Of a DNA stretch of 64,000 bases, positions 1 through 29,000 are shown piece by piece. The notes below the pieces were generated by a model that was not told where the DNA came from, did no database searches, and worked only from the letters and a program-made list of their open reading frames with translations. The stretch's first letter is position 1, and each line of letters starts with the position of its first letter. The position numbers were made by a program, and so were the translations under genes. Origin of the DNA: Chrysomallon squamiferum (lineage: Eukaryota > Mollusca > Gastropoda > Neomphalida > Peltospiridae); NCBI GenBank assembly GCA_012295275.1, contig CM022672.1, positions 34,491,173-34,555,172 on the forward strand, in the 5' to 3' direction.

Positions 1-689
1 TAACATCATTTATTTTTATTATGTGTTGTAAAAGGTTTAAATAAATAAATAGAAATTATTAATGTTTTTTATGTATGTGATGTTAACACATTTAAATAAA
101 CAAATAAAAGTTATTTATTTTTGGGTATGTGGTGTTAAAAGGTTTAAATAAACAAGTAAAATTGATATATGTTCGTGGGGGTTGTATATCAAATGATATA
201 ACTAAACAATGTTATCACTTGGGACAGAGGTTCACAGGGCATCTAGTACAAGTAAAGCATTGAAGATTATTTTTTTTATAAAATGACATATGAAAGCTGT
301 GTGTGTTTTAAATAAATAAATAAATATAAAGCTTTATAGTTTATTCTATATGAAGTATCATATTACAGCTCTCATGCATCTCTTTGAATATATATTATTA
401 TTATTATTATTATTATTATTAAAGCTATATTTTATTTGAAATAAAACTCTTATCTTTGTTTTCTTTTTATGCATTTTTTAAATTTTTTATTATTATTATT
501 ATTATTATTGTTATTATTATTACCATCTGTTAAAAAACTTGACAGAGTAATTTATCAATTATACACTTGCTCAAAGAGCAGAAAATTTAACATTAATAGT
601 TCCCAACATTCTGTTACTTGACTAAAGTGAGAGAGAGATGTGTGTAGATGTTTTAATCATCGTTGTTTTTTTAAGTGTCATACATTCAG
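1..689 (+). other. SUCO intron, 3' part
   Basis: AT-rich sequence with (ATTT)n and (TTA)n stretches (391-420, 489-521), ending in the acceptor at 688-689. No exon seen. Confidence 0.6.
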
Positions 690-14730
<14,041 letters not shown>

Positions 14731-15492
14731 ATGGGGTGGGGTAGGGTGGGGTTGGGGTTTTTTCAGGGGGGCTGTCCATCAAGTACTTTAACATGTAAAA
14801 AATATTTAGTTTTTCATACGAGTTTCATTTCCCAGTTGTTTTTTACTAATTCTTGATGCAAACTGTTTTATTGTGAGGAAATTATCAACATGCCTAAGTC
14901 AGATAAGATATTAAAAAAAGTTAATTAAAATATTAAAAACTAAACAAAATATATTTAATAACAGTAATTTTTATGTGATAGTTTTATCCTGTGTTTTAAA
15001 GAATTTAAATATTTTTTTTTTAAAGTTTTATACCATTTCAGCCACAAACATAAAATACTGTATCTACTTCAATAATTCCTTCAAGACTATTTCTTGGTGT
15101 AAGCACAGTCTTCTTTATAATAAATGTATACATACATATACATTAAAGAAAAGAAAAAACAAATAGTTCATTCAACATTCTTCTTTGTGAAATACTTCAA
15201 AAATTGTATTTTACTCTCCATGATTATATGATAAGAATCTAATAATAGTAATAATAACAACAATAGTTGTTATTATTGTTAATTTTGTTGTTGTTGTAGT
15301 TGTTATTATTATTATTAATAATAATGATAATGATAAAAATAAAAATAACAATAGTAGTAACAACAACAACAATAAATAAATAATAACAGTAATAATAATA
15401 ATAATAATAATAAAAATAATAACAATAATAATAATAATAACAGTAATAATAATAACAATAAAAATAATAACAGTAATAATAATAATAATAGT

Positions 15493-15528
<36 letters not shown>

Positions 15529-16915
15529 AATAATAACCCTGTATCTCTGAAAGTGTTTAAGTACTTAATGGACAGCATTAAACAGTTCAGTATTGTTGAC
15601 TAATAAACAAAAATAAGGCAAAGAGAACATTTACTTGTATTACTCTAATTTGTCTTTCATCCTCTTCTGCAAAGCATCTCCTGTAAATAACATCTTGTGT
15701 CCGTCCATTTTCATTTTTTTTTTTTTTTTTGTCATTTGTTTCCTGTTCTGCCTGCTTTGGAATTAATAACACTATTTTCAGATTGTCTTTTATGTTTGTG
15801 GTGTGTGATGACTTTAAACTGAGTATTAACTGAAAAGAGTATTAACGTTTTAAAAGAACAAAGACTTACATCAGTTGAAATTGGCATTGACAGAATGATA
15901 GGACGTTCATTCTCTTGATAAATAATGATCAATGATAATAATAACATTAGATGATAAAATGATAATGATAACATAAGATCATTTTACAGGCATTACATAG
16001 AAAAATATTTTGAATATAATCAGTGCTGCTGTTAATTAATTAATAAGAATTAAAAATAAAATAATTATCGTCAAGCCGTTTCTGTTAATAGGTATATCAG
16101 CTTGTTATTCATAATTTGTGACTTTTTATTCTTTGTGATGGTGATGCTGGTGTTTGACAAATGTTATCAGAAGGTGATAATTTGGATAAAACTGAACTGA
16201 AACACTGAAATAGACTTGTGAAAGACTGTGATCCTCCAAATCATGTGAACTTGATGATGTGAAAATACTTTCAGGACTGGTGAGATCATGTTTGGAAAAT
16301 GTTGTAAGAAAATACGAAATTGTGCAATACGAGAATCAGACATTTTGAAAGAATGCTTCTCTCACTGTGATCTGTTAAAACTGTATTGTGTGGAAATTTC
16401 CAAATTTCACAAGAATTGTTTTAAAAAATATTAGCCATTGTACAAAAGTAGGAAATCTTCTTCAACTATGTGATATGGGAAGGTTGTTGGAATTTCAGAG
16501 TCAGAAAAAACTGACAACAGTTAACAGAATGTAAAACCACATTATGAACTGTTTTACTGTGTTAGACATTTAATTTCTGTTTAAAAGAAAAAGAAAAAAA
16601 AAAAAAAAAAAGAACTGACAACAATGAACTGTTTTTGTTTGTGTAGGTTTTTTTTTTCATTTCTGTTAACAAAAAACTTGTGAATCATTTGACTTAGAAT
16701 TCAACGAGTTAAAAATCTGATTTGATACTGTGCTTCACCATGTTTGTGCAATATAGAATTAGTTGTGATGTCTCAGTGATATCAGTAAAACATTTTTGTT
16801 TAAAAAAAAACAACATAAAAACCACAATTTCTGTCAGAATGTTTTGTAAAAGATATCGCGACAGATAATCAAGATTCTTAAATTTTTTGGTCTTCCTGAA
16901 AAATGTTTTGTTTTT

Positions 16916-16954
<39 letters not shown>

Positions 16955-17235
16955 TTATTTTTATTTATTTAGTTATTTATTTAATTTTATGTTATTTTAT
17001 TTTATTTATTTTTATTTTTTTTTTTTTTATTTTTTTTTATTTTATTTTTTTTTTTTTTTTTTTTTTTTTATTTTTTTCATATTTTGGCATATGTATTATT
17101 TTCTAGTTGATGGAAAATGTGAGGTGTTTTTTTTTTTTTTTTTTACATTTTCTTTGGTGAACAGTTGTGTGTAGGATTTTTGAAATATGTCGCATTACTG
17201 TTTTAAATAAACAGATATTTTTAAAATACTGCCAG
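14731..17235 (+). other. Probable SUCO 3' UTR
   Basis: No coding potential beyond short homopolymer frames. It holds an AAT/AAC trinucleotide block (about 15240-15540), fairly unique sequence from 16090 to 16560, and a (TTTA)n plus poly-T block at 16912-17090. A canonical AATAAA lies at 17206-17211 just after the last T tract. That the transcript runs this far is inference; other weak signals exist closer to the stop. Confidence 0.4.
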
Positions 17236-17495
17236 TAATTTTAATTAACTAACCTTAAATTTCTTCATACATTAATATACTAAAATAAATCAATTTCATT
17301 TTTAGTAGAAGACAGAAAACTAAGCTGTTTTGAGTAATTTGAAATGGATTGTTTCATATTTATGGGTTTTTCGTTTGGTTATTTTTCCTTTTGAAAGATG
17401 CTTTTTGAAACTTGAAGGGCATGAAAATAGTTTGATGTTTATTTAGCTTGTATATCATATTAATATTATTTTTATTTAAATTTATTTACTTGGTA

Positions 17496-17537
<42 letters not shown>

Positions 17538-19275
17538 TATTCATTCATTTATTTTATTCTTTGGGAGTGATGTAAGATCTGTTTTAAATAAAAACAACAT
17601 GCATTAAAAATTAAAAGTTAAAAAATAAATAAAAAAAGCAATGAAACAATGATAAAATAATGACAAACAATTTTTTTCTCTTTTTTAAACCTTTAAGTAT
17701 TATATTAAAAATAAATGATAAAAATATTGTTTTGGTTTATGCGTGATAGTCTGTTGAATAAACATAAATGATGCATGCAAGTGTGATTATTGTTACTTCT
17801 GCCATTTGTCAAACAGTACCAAAGATTTATGTGATTAAAATGAGATGAATAAATAAATAAAACCTTTCAAATTATTATGTGAATTTGTCCTCTTTGCACT
17901 TGTACTATACGAATGGTTTTTGCGTTATCTCAAATTAACAGGTGTTGTGTTAAAATTCATGTTACTGTCAAATACCATGTTATTTATTATTTTGTAGCAT
18001 CATATATGTTAATTTGTAGGTCTTTATCATTTTGTTTGAAACATATTTTGTTGTCGTGGAAATGAATTAATCAGCAGGATTATATCGTTTTGTTAAAAAT
18101 AATAATTTATTATTGCGTATTATTCGACAGTGAAAAAAAAAAAAAAAAAAAAAATGACATAAGAATAATGATATAATAATAAAAAGTATGAAAACAACTT
18201 TAATATTGTGTCGCATATTCTCACATTATTAGCATAAATTAGCATAGATTAAAATGTTAAGTGAAGTTCACCCATTATCAATATTCCAGTATAAACTAGT
18301 AAATGATGCTAAGCTGTATCAACAGTATTAGATAAACACACTATTTTAATTTCATGCCTTCTCCAGTTTTCAAAACATACAAGCTGTAGTTAATAATGTA
18401 ACAGTTGAACTGTGCTGCTATTGTCCCAGTTTAGCAGTACAAACTGAATTCTGCAAATAAATAAAATGTACATATTGACTGGGTGTTAAATTATTAATAT
18501 AAACTTTTATTGCTCCGTCATGTCAGAATGTTGTAAACTGCTTCAATAGTGAACTTTAACAATGTCGCACACTAAAAATGATGTTTTCGTTAAAATAGGG
18601 TTAAAGTTTTACACAGACACACACACAAACTAAAACAAAACAGAGAGAGAGGGAGAGAGAGAGAGGGAGAGGGAGAGGGAGAGGGAGAGAGAGGGAGAGA
18701 GAGAACTTTATCTGGTTATTTCATCTTACATATAGATTTGAAATTATATATTTATCCTGTAGCCAACACATTGCTATAGTTTAACTGTATAATTTCATAC
18801 ATATATGTAACAAATATAAATAATAATAAAATAAAAATAGATAAATAACAAAAATCAATATTTAATATGCTATGTATTTAAATAAATATATGTATGCGTT
18901 GAAATTGTAAACAAGAGTTTTTTTCTGAAATAGAAGATAGCCTAATACAAATGATGATTTTTATATATTTTTTTATATATCTTTTTTTTTTTTTTTAAAT
19001 TGTTGTTAAATGGAAATTATTTATATATTTATACCAGACGTTTTCTACTTCAGAAAAACATGAATTTTAACCTTTTTTTTTAAATAATCCTATGTGAACT
19101 GCACAAGTGAATTTAATGATCTTTAAAAGAGACTTATCAGAAATGTTCTTTACAATGAATTAAATAAATAATTGAAATTTAAAAATTAAAATATGTGTAT
19201 TCTTTGAAAAACACAAATAAAATGATAATAAAAAAGTATAATTTTGGTTCTTAGGGTTTCTTCTTCTTCTTCTTC

Positions 19276-19324
<49 letters not shown>

Positions 19325-19672
19325 GTTATTATTATAAAACTAAGGTTAAGGTTTAAACTGCATTGAAAGTGAATATTATCACTCTTTGTTACCATGTTTT
19401 GAATATAAACTGCCTGTTCTAATTAAAATAAAATGAAATGTATAATGAAATATATATAGATAAGCTTGATATCTGATGAATCCAGGAGACATTTTAATAG
19501 CACCAAAATTATTATAATATGAGATAATGTAATATTATTGTTATTGTAACAACCTGATTGGAATGACAGGTGAATAACATTATTTTATAAACCAGTTTAC
19601 ACCTGTTCATTTTAGATGTCCAACAAAAGATGCTATTTTATTTACAACAGAATATATTATTTACTAAATAAA

Positions 19673-19722
<50 letters not shown>

Positions 19723-20973
19723 AGTTATGTTAATAAAGACAGCAGAATGCATAAGAATATTAAGACTTTGTTAGTTTCTGTCGATAACTTGTAAACAGGC
19801 AACAATATGCATTACCTTTTAATTATTAACAGAATTTTAAAAATTTTAGGAATTTTGAATATAATTAAGATGGGAAATTTTTATTAGTACGATTTTTAGA
19901 ACTGTAGATATTAACTGTTTTTATTTATTAACAACTGCAAAGACCATTTAAAAAATAATAAATAAATAAATAATAATAAGATAATGCAAACATATATTAT
20001 TAGCAGCATTTCAGTCTTTGAATAACAATTTTGCTGGTTAAATAGGACGTTACACAATTTTTCTTCTTATTCTTTCAATAAAAAGTAAAATTAAAGTAAA
20101 CTAAATTAAAAAAAATCACCTCAGATGCAAATTGTTTTTAAAATGTTTTTACTTTAACAGTATTTAAATACATTTTTAAAGAAAAATACATAAACATATA
20201 ATAATGCATGAGGAATAAGTGTATAATTAAAACTTACAAACAAGTAAATAGTTATTAATGTAAAGATATCACTAACAAATTTGTATTTAGAATTAATATA
20301 GAAATATTTAAAAAAAAAAAAAAAAAAAAAAAAGAAACAAGATTTGATAGATAAATTAATAAACAAGAAAGACATGAAGAACACTTTTGTTTTTGTTACA
20401 AATAAATAAAAATCACAACTTTAATATTATTTTACAAACACCGATATAATTATTATAAAAATTTCAAAAAAACAATCATACATTTGTTCAGTGTACTAAC
20501 TTGTTCTTATACAAATATTATAAAATATATTAAAAACATAAATAAAATCTCACACATACAAAATATCATTTAAACCAATTATAAAAACAGAGAATCATTT
20601 AGCTTCATAACAATAATATTAAAACCAACTTCAAATTTTACTGGAATAATGCCTTAAGGAATGCAATTTAAGAAATGGAATTGACAAGTAAATAAAATAA
20701 TATTCGTTTGACATTATATATATATATATATATATATTATAATTGTTGTTAAATGTAATTCATTTAAATGAAAGATAATATGAAATAATATTTCAAGTAA
20801 TCAGAAATCACAAGTAAATACATTAAGAACTTGGATATTAAAAGTAACTTTTTAAAATTTATTTTCATAAGTTAACATATCTTAAATGGCCGCCATTATA
20901 TATTGAGAGTTATGGCCCTTTCAAGCAGTTATAAAAACAGTATATCTTCTAACTAGGACTGATTATTATTAAT

Positions 20974-21011
<38 letters not shown>

Positions 21012-23997
21012 TATTTTTTTTTTTCTTCTTTTTCTTTTCTCTCTAATCTACTTTATTATTTCTTACTAATATATATATATATATATATATGGGTTTTTTC
21101 CATTCCAGAAATGTTTGGAATACAAGCACCAGACCATTTATGGTCTCAAACTTGGGATTGGAGGTGAACCACATTTCTCAATTTGTTAGATTTCCAGATA
21201 CAGGCTAAATATTTACTCAAAAATATAAAATAAACACAAATAAATAACGTTATTTATAAGGAGTCGTCTTTTAAAGATATATTTAAACCTATGGAAGACT
21301 AGACTAGATTTCATTGTTCTTGAACAAGCAAATCACAAACAAACCAAACTAATTACTTTCTCATTGCAGCAGCTTTCTGATAATCTCAGTGGTATACACA
21401 TTTTATAAAACCTGTTTTGTGCTCTTTCAATGTTTTAAATGGAGTTAGTGATGTGATGACTTATATAATGTTTTATAAAATTAATGTAATAAATTGTTGT
21501 TCAACATAATATAATTACATAATCAGATTTAACATTTCACTCAGAGGTTTCAAAAATTTTAATGTAATTTCTGTTAAGATTTTTTCTCTAAGCTATAAAC
21601 CTGTAATAGTATTTACACTTAAAACCAGTTTTATCATGTATGTCTAATATAAATGAGTAATTCAGAATTAAAGTGATTTTCTCATTTAGCTGATAATACA
21701 GAAACTGCATACCAAAACAGCTGACAAAAATAATAATTAATTTAAAATAAATAAATAAATAAACAAAGGTATTTAAAAGATGTCTAAAAAAATAACCATC
21801 AGAGTTATGTCCCTTCAACCAGTAAACTGTCATTAGTTTCATTTTATGATTATTTATTAAGGCTAGTGGATTTACACTGCAATTATAAAATTCAGATCAT
21901 AACAAAATTAATCTTCAAATTTATGTGTCACTGTTGAGACAAAGAAATAATCTAAATGTATTAAAAATACTTCCAAGATGTGTTTCATTTGTCTTTTGGT
22001 TTCCAGGGTTAATTAAAAACTAACTGAAATATCCAACGATTAAAAAAAGATTAAAAAAACACAACAGTTTATCAGCAGTTGTTAAAATATCATGTAGAGA
22101 ATGCACTGATTTTGTACAGTTTTCTCTAGTGCTCTCAGACAAATGAAGGAAAGAAAGAACACAGAATCATACAAGAAGCCACCACTACTCCATATGTGAA
22201 GATACAAAGATTATATAAAACATATAAGAAAAAGTATTAAAATATTCACATTAACAGATATTTAAAATAATAATGCAGTTCACAATATTCGTGAGATATG
22301 CTATGCTACCCAACTCTTCTAAGCCTACATATGTATGTAACAGTATACATATAAAATGGTATTACATACACACGCACACAAACACACACATACATGTATT
22401 TATATATACATACATATTAAACACACACATATATATATAAAACGTTGATCCTCAATTTCATGGACTACTATAGGGGGAGCATCAAACTGGATAATGCAAA
22501 AGTCTGGGTATTCGACAGTGTAAAAATTAACCAAACCGTAAGCTGTAATATACATAACTGATATATAATATTCATAATTGCTATATATATAATAAGAACT
22601 ATAATAAAATAAGAACAAAACAGAGACATAAAAACAAAGTAAACACAGCACATGTAAAGAAAACTGTGCAGCAGAAACATTCAGGCTGGACTGACTGAAG
22701 TGAGCTGGGTTAGGAGGTTTGTGGGTGCAGTTGTAAAATTTCATCTTACTCTGCTGTTAAGTGGATTGAGAGAGGGTTGCTGTGATCATGTAGTGGACCT
22801 CAGAATAACTTAACAGTGCACAGGGGTGAGGTTTCAAGTGTGAATTGGGGGCAAGTTAAATTTTTTTGTTTTACCAGATTTTGTGTGGATTTTCTGGAAA
22901 TTAGAAAATCGAGGTCCATGAAATTGATGTTCAACATCACATAGATATATAGATGTGTGTGTGTGTGCCTATGTCTGTGTGTGTGCCTGTGTGTGTGTGT
23001 GTGTGTCTGTGTGTGTGTCTGTGTGTGTGTGTGTCTGTGTGTGTGTCTGTGTGTATGTGTGTGTGTGACTGTGCATGTGTGTGTGTGACTGTGCATGTGT
23101 GTGTGTGTGTAAAAACAAAATATTTATTAACAAATTTCAATGGCAAATAAAAATATATAACAACCATTAAAAACAAAGAATAACACTTTTTGATTATTGC
23201 ATATTATAAAATCAATCAAGGCATTTATGTGAATAAAGCTTATTTTATAAATAAAAATAACAATCACCCTTTTCAACTTTGTTGTTTGCTAGATCAAAAT
23301 CATCTAGTATATTTAAAAAAAAAAAAAAAAAAAAAAGAAAGTTAATATAAAAATTTATAATGCTGATAAATTAATAAATATTTCTTTCCTATTAAATATT
23401 CATTTATTCATTTAACCAGCACCTAATCATAGCAATATAAAAATATTTAATGTTGCAGGAAGCTTTAAAAAATCTCTTTAAATAATAAATATCAATTTAG
23501 CCATTTAACCAGCACCAAAAAAAAATAAATAGCAATACAAAGTTTAAATATTTCTTTCATATTAAATACGAATTTATCCATTTAGCCAGAATCTAAAAAT
23601 AGCAATATGAATATTCATAATGCTGAATAAAACATAAAACATCTCTTGTACATATATTAATTTATCCATTTAGCCAGCTCCTAATATTAAAATTCAATCA
23701 ATGTTTTATTCATCAGCATAAAACTGTGTTTAAAACTGTGTAATGTTTGTTTTTATCTGCAAAGAAGTTTGACCTATTAACAAACAACCAAACATGCATA
23801 AAACAAGTAGTAACAGCAGATTTGATTTAAAATAAATTATAATTTTGTGATTTAAAAATCTGGAGATAAATAAGTGTACGAAATCTAAAAGACACCTGAA
23901 ACTGCTCACATTTAGATTTTGTTGTAGAGTTGACTTTGAAACAGAAAGATAAAAGATAAAAGATTAAAATAATAATAATAATAATTAAAATAATTAA

Positions 23998-24041
<44 letters not shown>

Positions 24042-24094
24042 TAAAAATAATAATAATAATTAAAATAATAATAATAATAATAATAGTAATAATA

Positions 24095-24125
<31 letters not shown>

Positions 24126-24128
24126 TAG

Positions 24129-24159
<31 letters not shown>

Positions 24160-24636
24160 GTCAAAGAAATCACATCAAGTAAAGAAAGGAAAAAAAAATA
24201 AAATTCAAGTCATTTCCTTTTGTAACATTAAAAACTGAACAGAAAAAAAAACCTAAAAAGTAAAAAAAAAATAATTTTAAAATAAAATTCAACCTATCTA
24301 TATATTTAATATAGAATTGACATTAAAACAAAATTTAGTTATAATACTACTAATTTTTATGTGCAACATAACCTAGCAGTAAAACAGTAAAGAATTTTAA
24401 CAAACCTAGATTTAAAAAAAAGAAAGAAATCTTTAAAAAGAAAAGAAAATGTTAAAATTCCACCATTTGTAATTCAGGTTGACATATAAACTTTTTTTTA
24501 AAGTTAATTTAAAAACTCAACATCAGTGTAAACAGATCTTCATCCATTAAATTAATGGAATCTTTTCTTCCATCTCTGCCTTGAATCCTGAAAACTTCCT
24601 GAAAGGGAGGTAACTAACAGTGATCACAGATGGAGT
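17236..24636. other. Gap between convergent SUCO and AFMID
   Basis: No gene supported on either strand. It contains A/T-rich unique sequence, (ATT)n at 17497-17540 and 19278-19325, (GGGAGA)n-like sequence at 18640-18700, (AAAT)n at 19670-19722, (AT)n at 20719-20738 and 20978-21004, TG repeats at 22950-23110 and a long AAT block at 23968-24160. Part of the right end is probably the AFMID 3' UTR. Confidence 0.6.
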
Positions 24637-24920
24637 CTAAAGGCGCATCAGTCTGATGATTTCCTGCAATATTAGGTTATCTTGTGTTACAGACACATTT
24701 GATTATATGGTTATTTTGTTATATGTCAATGTGGACCATAACTGTACTCATATATTAATTTTATTTAGAGTGTATTAAATACATTTTAATGCTATGATTA
24801 AAGTCAAACAAAAAAAATATTTAATAAAAAAGAAATATATATATTTTAAAATGTTGAAAAAATAAATCTCATATTTGGAAAATTATAAGCTGATTTTTTT
24901 TTTTCTTTGATGGAAGAAAA

Positions 24921-24966
<46 letters not shown>

Positions 24967-25684
24967 ATCTCAATTTGTAAAATTCTAAGTTGATTTAATT
25001 TTCAAAATGTTTCCTTTCCAAAATATTTTATTATGAGACAACTAATTTTTACCTAAGCTATCAGAGAAAAAAAATCAAGCTCTGGTTATGAGAGACTTCA
25101 ATGCACAAGAATGGAAAAAAAAAAATGGCAATAGATAAAACTTTCAATAAACAGAAGAAATGAAAAAAGTGACACATTGGGTAACATCATAAAACCATGA
25201 AAAACATATTTAAAAAAAAACACAGAAAAAATGGACAAGAAAATGGAGCAGATAAGAACACATTCGACAAGCCAAACAGCGTGAAGAATTGGAATAAAAC
25301 GAGCCCAGCAGCAATACCTTGGTTAACTTGTAGTTCTCTCTCTGTAGTTTTTCTATTACATCAAAGTGATCTACATCAGGAACATCAACAAACCTTGTCT
25401 TCACTCCTCTGCTTCTCAACTCCTGAAAAACCAGCAGATTTCAAACACTCGTCTTAAACTGAAGTTTATTATGGGAAAAAATAAATAAACAGAAATAAAA
25501 ACTATTATAGAAAAATGGTGAAGTTTAACAACAACAACAACAACAATAATAATGGTAATAAAAGTAATAATAACCATAGAAATAGAAGTTGTAGTAAGAA
25601 TAATAATAATGATGATGGTGATGATGATGATGATTACTTTAATGATAGTTGTAGTAGTGGTAATATAAATATACTAATATACTA

Positions 25685-25717
<33 letters not shown>

Positions 25718-26033
25718 TCAGAATAATAATATAATAATAATAGTAATAATAATAATGGTTATGGTAATTTTAGTATTATAATAATAATAATAATAATGAT
25801 TATGGTAATTTTAGTAATAACAACAGCATAATAATAATAATAAGATGAAGAATAACACAACAACAACAACAACAATGTTAAAACCAAATAAAAAAACCTT
25901 TTCCATTTCTGCGCTCTGTCTTCTGAACTCTGGTGGGTCGTACTCTGCCACAGCGAGCAGAATATCCCGTTCCTGACTCTGAGCAGCAATCTCACTGACA
26001 AAGTTGTACGGACTCAGTCTCCAAGCTTCAGTC
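24637..26033 (-). CDS. AFMID: AFMID exons 9-11, catalytic Asp and His
   Basis: Exon 9 (26033-25898) encodes TEAWRLSPYNFVSEIAAQ and on through AEYDPPEFRRQSAEMEK, with Asp in YDPPEF as acid. Exon 10 (25422-25318) encodes ELRSRGVKTRFVDVPDVDHF and on to ENYKLTK, with His in DVDHF as base. Exon 11 (24663-24637) adds EIIRLMRL and TAG. All introns here are phase 0 except entry to exon 9 (phase 2). Confidence 0.88.
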
Positions 26034-29000
26034 CTGAAACAGTCCACACAAGTGTAAGACAAGATTTTAAATCTCAGCTTGTGTCTCTGACCAGTCTACT
26101 ACTCACAGTCACTGTTGTAATGTGGTACAGAAAACTGCAGTCTTTTTACAGATTCCGTTTTATTTATTAGCAATAAAGTTTCCATTATTTACTCCTTTCC
26201 ATCGACAGGAAAAAATGAATTAGGGCTACTGTTAAACGCTAGTGATATAGTAATACTAGTAATACAGCAGTAGAAATGGTTGTACTAGTTATAGTAGTGG
26301 TAGTAGAGGAAGTAGTAGTAGTGATTGTAGTATTGGTAGAGGTAGCTGTTGTTGTAGTAATGGTTGTTTTAATAGTACTAGTGGTGTTGGTAGTATTAGA
26401 GGTAATTGTAGCAGAAGTGCTAATGGTTGCAGTAGTAATGGTAGCAACTGTAGGAGTAATGGTAGTTGTAGTAAAGGCAGCAGTAGTAATAATAATGGTG
26501 GTAGTATAGTATTAGTGAAATGTGGAGCACTGGAATAAAAACAGCCTAAATAACATTTCAAAATCAGCTGTGATTTAAAAAGAAGATTATTACAGTTTAA
26601 ATTAACAGTTTTAATCAAATTAAACAGTAGAATAAAATAAATATATATCACAAAATCATTAATAAAGGTTTGTGAAATTGTTCTTAATATTCTAAACTGA
26701 ATAATGAATTACCTATAGTTAACCTTAAATTTAGGAGTTTACACATTAATTTTCAAATTTATTAAAATATGTAACACTTTATCTAATTATAATATCCATT
26801 TAAATCAAAATAAATAAAAAAAAAAAGTAAATAAACAAATTTAAAAATAAAAAATAAAATGAAAAAAAAAAAAATTAAAAAAAATGTAAAAAATTTAAAA
26901 AAATAATAACAACTAATTAACTAAATAAATAAATAAAACAAAACAAAACAAAAAAAAAAAAAAAAAACAACTCAATTTAAAAAAAAAAAATAAAAAAAAA
27001 ATAAAAAAAAAGAGGTTTAAAAAAAAAAATAAAAAAGTGGTTTGAACCATAAATAAATAAAAAATAAATAAAACAAAACAAAACAAAACAAAACAAAAGT
27101 AAAACAAAACAAAAAAGAAATCTTTACTTTTTTTTTTTGTTGACAGTGGTTTGAACCAGTGGTCTCAGATCATACAAAAACTAACAAGAAAAACAAAAGT
27201 AAAAAAAAAAAACCATCATGTATATCCTCAAGTCTTTGAATTGTTCTCACAGAAACGAAGACTGAAGATAATTGAACCAAAAATATTTAGAAAGTTTTGA
27301 TTTAGGAATTTCTGATTCTTGGCTTACAATCAGTTTTTGGATAGGATCCTAGTTGAAAAATAAAATATATTTCATACAAATGAAAAATAAAAAAATTATG
27401 TGAATAAAATGAAGTTGGTTATATGATAAATCATCTGAAAACTATAAAATAAAAGATATTTTCACTGGAAAAGTTTGGACTTTTGTACCCATCATGTCTG
27501 TTAAAATAAAAACTTGCACATTCTCAAAAGCTAAAATTTAAAAAAGTAATAATACCAGTTACAAATTAAGATCTAACTGATTTACCTCAAAATTATTGTT
27601 TTTAAATGTTTTATTTTGTCAAAATAGAAAGTAACAAATTCATCAGTGACACTAATTCGAGAACACATCAATAATTATCTGAAAAACACTATCAGTGTAT
27701 TAACGACTGACAAATTTAGAGAAACTGAAACTAGCTGCCAACCTTTGATAATTTCTGAGTCAAACGCATCATCCTCAGAGAACTCACAGGACAGAACCAT
27801 AGCACACAGATGTGCACCAGCAGAGTGTCCACACAGATACACACCTCTGTAATACAAATACACACCTCTGTAATACAAATACACACCTCTGTAATACAAA
27901 TACACACCTCTGTAATACAAATACACACCTCTGTAAAACAAATACACACCTCTGTAATACAAATACACACCTCTGTTAAACAAATACACACCTCTGTAAA
28001 ACAAATACACACCTCTGTAAAACAAATACACACCTCTGTAATAACACCTCTGTAAACAAAATACACACCTCTGTAATACACACACACACCTCTGTAAACA
28101 AATACCTCTGTAATACACACATCTGTATACAAATACACCTCTGTAAACAAATACACACCTCTGTAATACACACCTCTGTAAAACAAATACACACCTCTGT
28201 AATACACACCTCTGTAAAACAAATACACACCTCTGTAAAACAAATACACACCTCTGTAATACACACCTCTGTAAACAAATACACACCTCTGTAATACACA
28301 CACATCTGTAAACAAATACACACCTCTGTAAAACAAATACACACCTCAGTAAAACAATTGTTTATCTAACATACATCTGTAAACAAATACACACCTCTGT
28401 AAAACAAATACACACCTCAGTAAAACAATTGTTTATCTAACATACATCTGTAAACAAATACACACCTCTGTAAACAAATACACACCTCTGTACACAAATA
28501 CACACCTCTGTAAAGCAAATACACACCTCTGTAAAACAATTGTTTATCTAACATATATCTCACCTCTGTAAAACAAATACACACCTCTGTAAACAAATAT
28601 ATATCTCACATACAAACAAATAAATACCTCTGTAAAAGAAATACACACCTCTGTAATACAATTGTTTATCTAACATACATCTGTAAACAAATACACACCT
28701 CAGTAAAAGAAATACACACCTCTGTAATACAAATACACACCTCTGTAAAACAATTGTTTATCTAACATACATCTGTACACAAATACACACCTCTGTAAAA
28801 CAATTGTTTATCTAACATACATCTGTACACAAATACACACCTCTGTAAAGCAATTGTTTATTTAACATACATCTGTACACAAATACACACCTCTGTAAAA
28901 CAATTGTTTATTTAACATACATCTGTACACAAATACACACCTCTGTAAAACAATTGTTTAGTTAACATACATCTGTACACAAATACACACCTCTGTAAAG

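Noticed and set aside
638-689. ATG at 638 as the SUCO start
   Set aside because: A clear acceptor at 688-689 and phase 1 entry place it in an intron, and the family starts with a signal peptide upstream.
22400-22744. 114-codon hydrophobic minus-strand frame
   Set aside because: AT-driven composition, no splice or family evidence, in the gap between convergent genes.
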